Below are positions 17,488-25,427 of a stretch of DNA of 64,000 nucleotides, in pieces (position 1 is the stretch's first letter; each line of letters starts with the position of its first letter). Below the pieces are notes generated by a model, which was not told the origin of the DNA, did no database searches, and saw only the letters and a program-made list of their open reading frames with translations. The stretch comes from Peptostreptococcus canis (GTDB taxonomy: Bacteria > Bacillota > Clostridia > Peptostreptococcales > Peptostreptococcaceae): positions 366,258 to 430,257 of the forward strand of contig NZ_JABGBW010000002.1 in the NCBI RefSeq assembly GCF_014229965.1, given 5' to 3'. The position numbers and the translations under genes were made by a program.

Positions 17488-18849
17488 CTATATATTAATT
17501 TTAATTTTATACTTTTCCAACAGGTTAAGTGACATTACCCATATTGAAGTAATAAGCAACGAATATAGTGCCGATGCATAATCAATACCTGCTATCGGAA
17601 GTATTAATTCTGTAGTGAACCAGTTGTTAAACGGCATCCACATTCCTGTATAAATTGATTTTAATTTTATAAAATGAATTAATCTATGTACAGCCTGTAC
17701 TACAATTATAATCAAGATTGCATTGACACCGATATTTTGAATTAAATTGACTCCAAATCTAATATCCAGGATATCACAAAATATGTATAAAATCATTTCT
17801 AATAGAAACGCCAACGAAGATATCCTCGCGACAAGTGTAATACTAAATACATTCCTATTTGCAGGCAACCAAATAGATGCAAATAGCGAAATCAGAAATA
17901 GCATTATCGAAAAAACTAATAAGTGTATAATTTTTTTTGCTTCATTATTCATTCTATAATAATTGCTATATATAGATTTTATAGACTTTATATTCAACCA
18001 GCTTTTAATATCTATCAATATATTTTGTCTTGTAAACCCTTCTGTCCTTACTTTATGAGGCCTTTTATAGTGTCTATATTTTTTATCGATAGGTTTCTTA
18101 TTTAAAATACATCCCATAGATACACCTATAAATCCAAGTGAAGTAGAAGAAAAACAAGCCATTATCCCCTCAGGATCTGCGATTGATGCACTTTTAAATC
18201 CACTAATCAAAGATTTATCTACTAATATAAAAGTATTTTTTTCAATATCAATTCCTTTTCCAAATGCTATTAAACTAAAAATCAAAGCTAATACTAATCC
18301 TAATACTACAAAAACATATGCTAATGCATTATTTTTCATCCTTAAATTTAGGAGGCCTATATATATTAATGAACATATCAAGTAATTAATAGCTATTAAT
18401 TGATATGGCCCCGTCAATCTAACAACTTTTTCCGGCTCTAAAAATAACACACTAAATACTATGCCTATAGTAAACAAAATAATAGCCCTTATAAAAACTC
18501 TTTTTAGTATAGTTTTTATTATATCCCCATTTTCATAATTTTTTTTCACGAAAAAAGGTATTGATGCCGACATCACGATAATAAAAAGAGGTAATATTAT
18601 ATCTGCAAGGGTCATACCATTCCAAACAGATATTTTAAAATTTTTTGAAATATTATCTTCCAGCCCCTGATTAATTATAAACATAGTGAGTATTACTAAG
18701 ATACCCCTCAAAAAATCAATTGAATTCACCCTAAGATGTTTATAATTTATGTCTTTTTCTCTTTTGTCATAATAATGCAATTTTATATTATTAATAGACT
18801 TAATTATTTTCTTTTTAATTATGTACTTTTTATTTACACTGTTTTCCAT
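17488..18849 (-). CDS. Polytopic acyltransferase, NagX/HGSNAT-like (COG4299-type)
   Basis: A 453-residue membrane protein with ten or more hydrophobic segments. Its start, RVNSIDFLRGILVILTMF, then GMTLADIILPLFIIVMSASIPF, matches the heparan-alpha-glucosaminide N-acetyltransferase/NagX family, in which an acyl group is carried across the membrane onto an amino sugar. Next to wall-polymer genes it is likely to acetylate a surface glycan. An earlier start at 18915 lies inside the secA2 terminator, so the ATG at 18849, preceded by GGTGG, is preferred. The terminal glycan target is inference. Confidence 0.7.
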   Translation of the reverse strand: MENSVNKKYIIKKKIIKSINNIKLHYYDKREKDINYKHLRVNSIDFLRGILVILTMFIINQGLEDNISKNFKISVWNGMTLADIILPLFIIVMSASIPFFVKKNYENGDIIKTILKRVFIRAIILFTIGIVFSVLFLEPEKVVRLTGPYQLIAINYLICSLIYIGLLNLRMKNNALAYVFVVLGLVLALIFSLIAFGKGIDIEKNTFILVDKSLISGFKSASIADPEGIMACFSSTSLGFIGVSMGCILNKKPIDKKYRHYKRPHKVRTEGFTRQNILIDIKSWLNIKSIKSIYSNYYRMNNEAKKIIHLLVFSIMLFLISLFASIWLPANRNVFSITLVARISSLAFLLEMILYIFCDILDIRFGVNLIQNIGVNAILIIIVVQAVHRLIHFIKLKSIYTGMWMPFNNWFTTELILPIAGIDYASALYSLLITSIWVMSLNLLEKYKIKINI

Positions 18850-18892
18850 AAAACACCACCCAAAATCCTTAAACACTACTCCTATTATATCA

Positions 18893-18922
18893 TAAAAAAG
18901 TTGGGATACTCCCAACTTTTTA
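18893..18922 (-). terminator. Terminator downstream of secA2
   Basis: The eight-base stem AGTTGGGA/TCCCAACT (18899-18917) has a three-base loop. T-runs flank it on both strands, so it can stop transcription in either direction. It lies about 80 bases past the secA2 stop codon. Confidence 0.88.
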
Positions 18923-18997
18923 TAGCTTTATTATTAATTATCATAAGTGTTTAATTTATAAAATTTTATTAACTCATTTTTATAATATAATATTTTT

Positions 18998-21358
18998 CTA
19001 TTCTTCATCTAATCCTTCAAAAGAAAACACAAATTTAAGAGTTTCTAATCTAATCTTCTTATTTAACGACTGGAACATATTAAAAGCCTCTATAGTATAT
19101 TCTTTTACCGGATCTTTTTGGCCTACTGACACTAATCCTACACTTTGTCTCATCTGATCCATTAAATCTATATGATCTACCCAGTATGTATCTACTACAT
19201 TTAACAGTACATTTTCCTGATTACGTGAAAAAACATCCTCTCCTAACATCATAATCTTAAGCGAATATACCCTGGAAACTATGTCAAAAGTAAATTCCAC
19301 AATTTCATCAACTGACATCTCTGACATATTTGGAATCAATATGGTGTCTGCCGGCATAAACGCCTGATACAGTGCTTTTTTATACTTAAAATAATTTCTG
19401 GGTTTTGTATTCAAATATTTTTCAGCAAGTTCTCTAATAGTTTCTTTTGCCATATCCAGTATAGTATCCTTTAAATCTACACCTTTCAATACATTATCTC
19501 TTTCAGCATAAATAACTTTTCTTTGCTTATCAATTACATTGTCGTATTTCAAAACATCTTTTCTTTGTTCAAAATTCTTACCTTCAATACCTTTTTGAGC
19601 ATTTTCTATGGCTTTTGATAATGTTCTTCCTGATATGGCTCCATTCTTGTCCGGTTTGAATTTTTTTCCGGCCTTCTTAATTGCAGTTCCCCCATATAAT
19701 TTTATTATCTCATCTTCTATACTTACATAAAATCTGGATATGCCCGGGTCTCCCTGTCTACCGGAACGACCTCTAAGCTGATTATCTATCCTTCTAGATT
19801 CATGCCTTTCAGTTCCCATTACATATAATCCACCTAGTTCCTTTACAACTTTTTCCATCTCGGAATCGCCATTTCCAAGCTTTATGTCAGTACCTCTTCC
19901 GGCCATATTCGTCGCTATAGTAATATTTCCAAGCATTCCTGATTTTTCTACAATTTCTGCTTCTCTTTTATTATTTTTAGCATTTAGAATTTCATGTTTT
20001 AATCCTCGTTTTTTAAGCAAATTCGACAGATATTCTGACTTCTCGACCGTAGCAGTACCGACGAGTATAGGTTGACCTGTTTGATGTATTCTCGTAATTT
20101 CTTCCACTACAGCATCAAATTTTTCTTTTTCAGTTGTATATACTTTGTCATCTAAATCTTTTCTAATTACAGGTTTATTAGTAGGTATCTGAACAACATT
20201 CATATGATAAGTTTGTTCAAATTCATTTTCTTCAGTCTTGGCAGTACCCGTCATACCGGACATTTTCACATACATTCTAAAGAAATTCTGATATGTAACA
20301 GTCGCCATAGTCTTATTATCCGAATTTATCTCTACCTTTTCTTTTGCTTCCAAAGCCTGATGGAGACCATCTGAAAATCTTCTACCATCCATTATTCTAC
20401 CTGTAAATTCGTCTACTATAAAAACCTCTCCATCTTTAACTACATAGTCATCATCTATTTTCATTAATTTATGTGCTGTAAGAGCTTGATTTATATGATG
20501 ATAAATTGCCATATTATTCAAATTAGTTATTGTTCTGATTTTAAAGAATTTTTCAGCCTTCCTAAAACCTGAATCTGTAAGCGATACCGTATGTTCTTTT
20601 TCATCCAAATCATAGTCGGCTTCTTCTATGGTTCTAATAAAATCATCAGCTAAATAATATAAATCACTTATTTCTTCTCCTTCACCCGAAATAATAAGCG
20701 GTGTTCTGGCTTCATCTATTAAAATAGAGTCTACTTCATCTATTATACAAAAATTTAGTTTTCTCTGGACTTTATCATCAATATTTTTTACCATATTATC
20801 TCTTAGATAATCAAATCCATATTCGGAATTTGTACCATAGGATATATCACAATTATACTGTTTCTTTCTTGTAAATGGATCCTGACCGGTAATTATTGTT
20901 CCAACACTTAAACCCAATAAATCAAAAACCGGTCTTACAGTATCTGCATCACGTTCAGCAAGATAGTCATTTACTGTAACCACATGCACCCCTTCACCTG
21001 AAAGTGCATTTAAATAACATGGTGCTACTGCTACTAATGTTTTTCCCTCACCTGTCTTCATTTCTGCTATTTTCCCCTGGTGAAGTACTATACCACCTAT
21101 AAGTTGAACTTTATACTGTCTTAGTCCCAGTGTTCTTTTTGAAGCCTCTCTTGCAACTGCAAATGCTTCGACTAGGATATCATCAAGTATTTCTCCCTCT
21201 GATAATCTTCTCTTAAATTCTATCGTTTTATTTGATAACCCCTCATCAGATAATGAAGAAATAATTTCTTCAAGATCCTCGATTTGATCAACTATCTTAT
21301 TTAATTTTCTAATTTCTGCATCATCTTGTTTACTCAACAATGAATCTAAAAATGACAT
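18998..21358 (-). CDS. secA2: Protein translocase ATPase SecA, probably accessory SecA2
   Basis: A 786-residue SecA. Walker A is EMKTGEGKTLVA near residue 100; the Walker B region reads IIDEVDSILIDEARTPLIISG; motif VI is RIDNQLRGRSGRQGDPG. It lacks the C-terminal linker and the cysteine-rich zinc-binding tail of housekeeping SecA and ends EGLDEE. The length and missing tail resemble C. difficile SecA2 (about 780 residues), which exports S-layer and CWB2 proteins. A TTG at 21376 also fits the frame, but the ATG at 21358 has AGAGAGG at the right distance. With CWB2 genes nearby, the SecA2 assignment is a reasoned inference; it could be the only SecA. Confidence 0.9.
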   Translation of the reverse strand: MSFLDSLLSKQDDAEIRKLNKIVDQIEDLEEIISSLSDEGLSNKTIEFKRRLSEGEILDDILVEAFAVAREASKRTLGLRQYKVQLIGGIVLHQGKIAEMKTGEGKTLVAVAPCYLNALSGEGVHVVTVNDYLAERDADTVRPVFDLLGLSVGTIITGQDPFTRKKQYNCDISYGTNSEYGFDYLRDNMVKNIDDKVQRKLNFCIIDEVDSILIDEARTPLIISGEGEEISDLYYLADDFIRTIEEADYDLDEKEHTVSLTDSGFRKAEKFFKIRTITNLNNMAIYHHINQALTAHKLMKIDDDYVVKDGEVFIVDEFTGRIMDGRRFSDGLHQALEAKEKVEINSDNKTMATVTYQNFFRMYVKMSGMTGTAKTEENEFEQTYHMNVVQIPTNKPVIRKDLDDKVYTTEKEKFDAVVEEITRIHQTGQPILVGTATVEKSEYLSNLLKKRGLKHEILNAKNNKREAEIVEKSGMLGNITIATNMAGRGTDIKLGNGDSEMEKVVKELGGLYVMGTERHESRRIDNQLRGRSGRQGDPGISRFYVSIEDEIIKLYGGTAIKKAGKKFKPDKNGAISGRTLSKAIENAQKGIEGKNFEQRKDVLKYDNVIDKQRKVIYAERDNVLKGVDLKDTILDMAKETIRELAEKYLNTKPRNYFKYKKALYQAFMPADTILIPNMSEMSVDEIVEFTFDIVSRVYSLKIMMLGEDVFSRNQENVLLNVVDTYWVDHIDLMDQMRQSVGLVSVGQKDPVKEYTIEAFNMFQSLNKKIRLETLKFVFSFEGLDEE

Positions 21359-21493
21359 ATATTTCCTCTCTTTCAAGTTTAGTATTTATATTCTAATTTT
21401 ACTAATCTAATATTTTTATTAATCCAATATCTTATAATTTTTATTAGTATAACTTTAAAATTATAAATCCAGTTGTTCTTTCACAACGATTAT

Positions 21494-21522
21494 ATTATAC
21501 CACAAACTATACACTTTATTAG
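21494..21522 (-). promoter_or_regulatory. Proximal extended -10 promoter of secA2
   Basis: On the minus strand TTTGTGGTATAAT ends at 21494, giving a perfect extended -10 about 135 bases before the secA2 start. The -35 position (CTAATA at 17 bases) is weak, as is common with extended -10 promoters. The same 14-base sequence is repeated 73 bases upstream. Confidence 0.5.
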
Positions 21523-21566
21523 TACTAGTATAATTTATATATTATTCAATTTTTTACAACTATTTC

Positions 21567-21596
21567 ATTATACCACAAACAATGTTGTTTGTTATC
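21567..21596 (-). promoter_or_regulatory. Distal extended -10 promoter of secA2 with an overlapping dyad
   Basis: A second copy of the minus-strand TTTGTGGTATAAT ends at 21567. The dyad CAAACAATGTTGTTTG (21576-21591; seven-base arms, two-base centre) occupies the spacer immediately upstream of the -10 box, where a bound repressor would block polymerase. The leader would be about 200 bases. Confidence 0.45.
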
Positions 21597-21726
21597 GATA
21601 ATTCTCATCATTTATCTTAAAATCCGGTATAAATCTAGCATAAAATTACTTTTTCTTAGAAAAAACAATTTTTCTCTAACATTTCTACAAAAAACCAGCT
21701 CATTATTCAATTTATATTAAAAATTA

Positions 21727-21756
21727 TTAGACTTTTTGCAAGACTTATTGTATAAT
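21727..21756 (+). promoter_or_regulatory. Candidate promoter of a short RNA
   Basis: TATAAT at 21751-21756 has a weak TTAGAC/TAGACT -35 region 17-18 bases upstream. The predicted transcript start, about 21763, coincides with the first base-paired residue of the hairpin described next. Confidence 0.4.
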
Positions 21757-21761
21757 AAAGG

Positions 21762-21838
21762 TACTTAAAAATTACATTTCTTTTTAAGTATTTCTCACAT
21801 AAAAAGAGGGGTTGAAAAGGTCAACCTTTCTTTTTTTT
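21762..21838 (+). ncRNA. Candidate small RNA of about 75 nt
   Basis: Downstream of a TATAAT box are two hairpins and no start codon with a ribosome site. The first is a perfect ten-base stem, TACTTAAAAA (21762-21771) with TTTTTAAGTA (21781-21790). The second is GGGGTTGA...TCAACC with flanking G-T pairs (about 21807-21829), followed by eight T residues, a standard terminator. The unit ends about 95 bases before the promoter of the next gene, so it looks like a free-standing transcript rather than a leader. Its function is unknown, and it matches no RNA family I can recognise. Confidence 0.45.
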
Positions 21839-21932
21839 ATGCAAATTTATTCTTTGATTTTTTATAAAAAACGAAAAATATATAAAAAAACTTAGAAAAA
21901 ATAAAATTTTCTAAAGAAACACCAAAGACAGA

Positions 21933-21962
21933 TTGACAAACATAATCGATTTCACTTATAAT
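21933..21962 (+). promoter_or_regulatory. Consensus sigma-A promoter
   Basis: TTGACA (21933-21938) and TATAAT (21957-21962) are both perfect hexamers with an 18-base spacer. They lie about 55 bases upstream of the ribosome-binding site of the small membrane protein gene. This is the best match to consensus in the window. Confidence 0.75.
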
Positions 21963-22025
21963 ATGGGCAAAGTTTTTTAATGATAATATATTATCAATAA
22001 TTAAACAAGGAGGTGCAGATCCATT

Positions 22026-22313
22026 ATGTCAAATAAAAGAAAGTCCAAATTATACAATATAATCGGTGCTGTTTCCAGTGTGATTTTAACATTAATATGT
22101 CTTCAACGCTATATTAATATGCCGATGCTTTTCGCTAATATGCTCCTGATTGTGGGTATTGGAGGAAATTTAATAGTATTAAATAATATTGATAAGCTAC
22201 ACTTTAAATGCGATGATACACAAAGAAAAGACTTTGTAAGAAATATAAAAATAATATTCAGTTCTATGATTACAATTTCAGTAATGATAAGGTTGATTGA
22301 TTTAATGAAATAA
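22026..22313 (+). CDS. Small membrane protein of unknown function
   Basis: A 95-residue protein with a basic N-terminus (MSNKRKSK) and three hydrophobic segments at about residues 10-28, 34-54 and 74-92. I recognise no family. It is expressed alone: a consensus promoter, an AAGGAGGTG ribosome site and a terminator bracket it. It is one of few plus-strand genes, divergent from secA2 and next to the candidate small RNA. The strong signals argue that it is a real, well-expressed gene. Confidence 0.75.
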   Translation: MSNKRKSKLYNIIGAVSSVILTLICLQRYINMPMLFANMLLIVGIGGNLIVLNNIDKLHFKCDDTQRKDFVRNIKIIFSSMITISVMIRLIDLMK

Positions 22314-22356
22314 AGCTAATATATTGTAGTTAGCCAAATATTACGCGACCTGTAAA

Positions 22357-22392
22357 AAAGGAAAAAACCACTTATTCTAGTGGTTTTTTCCT
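22357..22392. terminator. Bidirectional terminator
   Basis: The inverted repeat GGAAAAAACCACT...AGTGGTTTTTTCC (22360-22391) gives a stem with A/T runs on both sides. It can end the small-membrane-protein transcript on the plus strand and a nagB transcript arriving from the right. Confidence 0.8.
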
Positions 22393-22520
22393 AATAATAA
22401 AATTCGTCGGGAGTTGAACGACATAATAATAAAACGAACATTATGTTCTTATAATTATATTATACTTGTATTTTAAGTTTTTTGCACTTAAAATTTCAAT
22501 TTAAATATAATAAAAATCTT

Positions 22521-23270
22521 TTATATTCTAATATATGTACTCTCATCAAGAAGTTCTGCAGCTTCTTTATCTATTACTACAACTACATTAGAATGTAGTT
22601 GCAGAATAGAAGCCGGCACCTGTGGATCTATTTCCCCATTAATCATATTATTAATTGCTTCCGCTTTTGATTTTCCTGAAGCTAGTAATAATATATTTTT
22701 AGCTTTGAATATACTTCCCGTTCCCATACTTATAGCTTTTTTAGGAACTTCATCAATGCTATCGAAAAATCTGGAATTTGCGTCAATAGTGCTCTGAGTT
22801 AAATCGACAACGCTAGTTTTTTTCAAAAACACTTTATCAGGTTCGTTAAATCCAATGTGTGCATTTTGACCAATCCCCAATATTTGTAAATCTATTCCTC
22901 CAGCAGATTCTATTTTTGCTTCATACTCTTCTACATATTTTTCAAAATCCTTTGCATTGCCATCCGGAATATTTATATTCTCAGCTTTAATATCAATATG
23001 ATTAAATAGCTTTTCGTGCATAAAAGTATAATAACTATTTTCATTTTCTTTCGGAAGATCAACATATTCATCCAAATTAAAACTTACTGCATTTTCAAAG
23101 GAAATTTCTCCTTTTTTGTACTTTTTTATAAGTTCACTGTACATTCCTTCAGGAGTGGAGCCAGTCGCCAAACCAACTACTGAATTTGGTTTCAAAATCA
23201 AATGTGCTGCGAATTGATTTGCTGCCACTTCACTCATTTTACCATAGTCATCACAAACATAAATTACCAT
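22521..23270 (-). CDS. nagB: Glucosamine-6-phosphate deaminase
   Basis: A 249-residue enzyme converting glucosamine-6-phosphate to fructose-6-phosphate and ammonia. Family motifs are GLATGSTPEGMY (substrate phosphate loop), VSFNLDEYVDLP with the catalytic aspartate, and GIGQNAHIGFNEP. Length matches the short NagB form. No nagA lies next to it; it links amino-sugar breakdown or recycling to glycolysis. It follows the S1-domain gene by 27 bases and is probably cotranscribed with it. Confidence 0.95.
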   Translation of the reverse strand: MVIYVCDDYGKMSEVAANQFAAHLILKPNSVVGLATGSTPEGMYSELIKKYKKGEISFENAVSFNLDEYVDLPKENENSYYTFMHEKLFNHIDIKAENINIPDGNAKDFEKYVEEYEAKIESAGGIDLQILGIGQNAHIGFNEPDKVFLKKTSVVDLTQSTIDANSRFFDSIDEVPKKAISMGTGSIFKAKNILLLASGKSKAEAINNMINGEIDPQVPASILQLHSNVVVVIDKEAAELLDESTYIRI

Positions 23271-23297
23271 AAATTACCTCGCTTTCAATTTTATAAA

Positions 23298-24143
23298 TTA
23301 CAACAACCAAGTACCCTCTTCATCTTGTCTAACTACATTATTTTTCATCATAGCCCCAAGAGTTCTTTTGAAATTTTTTTTACTTGTATTGAATACTATT
23401 CTTAAATCATCCGGATCTGATTTGTCATTAAATCTCATAAAACCATCATTTCCCTGCATATATGATATTATTCTTGATTCAAGAGAATCCATTTCCTCTT
23501 TTCTTTCTCCTCTTGTACTAAGTCCAATCTTCCCATCTTCATATATTTTTATAACTCTTAACCCTCTTATGTAGTCACCTTCTTTGATATCAGAATAATA
23601 CTCTTCTCTTAATATTATCCCATAAAAATCAGGTTCTATACATACGAGAGCCGTACCATTTGTCTGAAATCCAAATACATACCCACTACATTGATCTCCT
23701 ATTTTTAAATCGGTATCTGTACTCAAAAACGGAGCAATATCAGTCGTTGCAGCCAATCTTTCACTCTTATCTACATATATATAAAATGGATACTTTTGAT
23801 CTACAAATAATGGATACTTCTTCTCTCTAAATGGTACCAAAACATCTCTTTCCAATCCTATATCTACAAAACTTCCAATATCCGTGTTATCACATACTTT
23901 TAAAATAGCTATTTTATCAGCTATGGCATATGGCTTTTTTTGAGTCGCAACCAATCTTTTTTGGGAATCTCTGTATATAAACACTTCAATTTCTTCATTT
24001 ATTTTAATTTTTTCGCTATCTATAATATTTTTTTTAGGCAAAAATACATCATCATCAGATTTTGTCATTTTACCACCTAAAAAGAAACCATACTCTTTTT
24101 CTCTCAATACTTTTAAAATATTGTATTTTCCTATTTCTATCAC
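23298..24143 (-). CDS. cvfB: S1-domain RNA-binding protein, CvfB-like
   Basis: A 281-residue protein of the YitL/CvfB family. MIEIGKYNILKVLREKEYGFFL is the first S1-like domain, further S1-like units include GSFVDIGLERDVLVPFREKKYP, and a winged-helix-like domain closes the protein (DLRIVFNTSKKNFKRTLGAMMKNN). CvfB of Staphylococcus aureus affects virulence gene expression through RNA binding. The start codon is GTG, with AGAGG six bases upstream. Confidence 0.85.
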   Translation of the reverse strand: MIEIGKYNILKVLREKEYGFFLGGKMTKSDDDVFLPKKNIIDSEKIKINEEIEVFIYRDSQKRLVATQKKPYAIADKIAILKVCDNTDIGSFVDIGLERDVLVPFREKKYPLFVDQKYPFYIYVDKSERLAATTDIAPFLSTDTDLKIGDQCSGYVFGFQTNGTALVCIEPDFYGIILREEYYSDIKEGDYIRGLRVIKIYEDGKIGLSTRGERKEEMDSLESRIISYMQGNDGFMRFNDKSDPDDLRIVFNTSKKNFKRTLGAMMKNNVVRQDEEGTWLL

Positions 24144-24167
24144 TATTCACCTCTTAATAAATTTATA

Positions 24168-25343
24168 TTACACTCTATTAATTCCAGATTTGATTGCAGC
24201 ATTTTTTACAGCAATGGCCACCGCTTCTGAAACACCTTTTTCAAATGCCTTTGGAAGTATATATTCTCTATTCAGCATATCTTCGGGTATAAAATCTGCA
24301 ATTGCATTTGCAGCAGCGATCTTCATCTCTTCATTTATTTCAGAAGCCCTGCATTCCAGTGCCCCTTTAAATACACCTGGAAATGCCAATACATTATTGA
24401 CTTGATTTGGAAAATCACTTCTTCCTGTACCTAGAATAAATACTCCTGATTTATTTGCTTCTTCAGGCATTATTTCCGGAACAGGATTGGCAAGTGCAAA
24501 TACTATCGGTTTATCATTCATTGTATTTATCATATCGGAAGTCAGCATTTTAGGTCTGGAAACACCTATAAATACATCTTTTCCTTTTACAGCATCCTTT
24601 AATAACCCTTTTTCATTATTTTTATTTGTATATTTAAGCATTTCTTTTTGAGCCCAATTAATTCCATTACTGTCTTCTTGAAGAATTCCTTCCTTATCAC
24701 AAAGTACAATATTTTTAACATTCATATTTAATAACATTTTACATATGGCTATTCCTGCAGCTCCTGCTCCATTTATAACTATCTCGAGGTCTTCAATTTT
24801 TTTATTTTCAATCAATTTGACTGCATTTATAATCCCCGCAGTAACTATAATGGCAGTACCATGTTGATCATCATGGAAAACCGGTATATCCAATTCTCGT
24901 TTTAACTTTTCTTCCACCTCAAAACATCTCGGGGCTGAAATATCTTCTAAATTTATTCCTCCAAATACAGGTTCAATTAACTTTACAGTTCTTACTATAT
25001 CATCTACTTCCTGTGATGCCACACAAATAGGAAAAGAATCGACTCCTGCAAACTCTTTGAATAGAATCGACTTTCCTTCCATAACCGGTATGGAAGCCTC
25101 TGCACCGATATTCCCCAAGCCCAATACTGCAGAACCATCACTTACAACTGCTACCATATTACCTTTTGAAGTATATTTGTAAACCTCATCTTTATTTTCA
25201 TTTATCTTTACACAAGGTTCCGCGACACCGGGAGTATAAGCTATCGATAAATCATCCTTATTTTCGACCTTTACTTTACTTATAACTTCTATTTTACCTT
25301 TATATTTTTCATGTAACTTTAATGCTTCTTCTGAATAATTCAT
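24168..25343 (-). CDS. NAD-dependent malic enzyme
   Basis: A 391-residue short-form malic enzyme that oxidatively decarboxylates malate to pyruvate. It contains SIAYTPGVAEPC, VSDGSAVLGLGNIGAEASIPVMEGKS, the metal site FHDDQHGTAIIVTAG and the cofactor motif VINGAGAAGIAIC. It lies downstream of both fumarase subunit genes, forming a fumarate-malate-pyruvate route. The ATG has no Shine-Dalgarno of its own; it lies just after a five-codon reading frame with a strong ribosome site (see findings), suggesting coupled translation. Confidence 0.95.
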   Translation of the reverse strand: MNYSEEALKLHEKYKGKIEVISKVKVENKDDLSIAYTPGVAEPCVKINENKDEVYKYTSKGNMVAVVSDGSAVLGLGNIGAEASIPVMEGKSILFKEFAGVDSFPICVASQEVDDIVRTVKLIEPVFGGINLEDISAPRCFEVEEKLKRELDIPVFHDDQHGTAIIVTAGIINAVKLIENKKIEDLEIVINGAGAAGIAICKMLLNMNVKNIVLCDKEGILQEDSNGINWAQKEMLKYTNKNNEKGLLKDAVKGKDVFIGVSRPKMLTSDMINTMNDKPIVFALANPVPEIMPEEANKSGVFILGTGRSDFPNQVNNVLAFPGVFKGALECRASEINEEMKIAAANAIADFIPEDMLNREYILPKAFEKGVSEAVAIAVKNAAIKSGINRV

Positions 25344-25349
25344 AATACT

Positions 25350-25367
25350 CTATAATGTCCCTGACAT
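25350..25367 (-). CDS. Five-codon leader reading frame (MSGTL) before the malic enzyme gene
   Basis: ATG at 25367 has GGAAGGAG at 25373-25380, about five bases upstream, the only strong ribosome site before the malic enzyme gene. The frame is five codons and stops at TAG (25350-25352), six bases before the malic enzyme ATG. It overlaps the dyad ATAATGTC/GACATTAT (25352-25370). It is proposed as a translational-coupling mini-cistron; such short frames also arise by chance. Confidence 0.35.
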   Translation of the reverse strand: MSGTL

Positions 25368-25427
25368 TATAACTCCTTCCCTTTACAAAGATACTATATA
25401 ATATATTCTCTCTACTTTAAAGCCGGA

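Noticed and set aside
18850-18915. Longer N-terminus for the NagX-like acyltransferase
   Set aside because: Its start lies inside the secA2 terminator hairpin.
22470-22494. Terminator of nagB
   Set aside because: ATTTTAAGT/ACTTAAAAT gives a good nine-base hairpin but no T-run follows on the minus strand; the hairpin at 22360-22391 is a better terminator.
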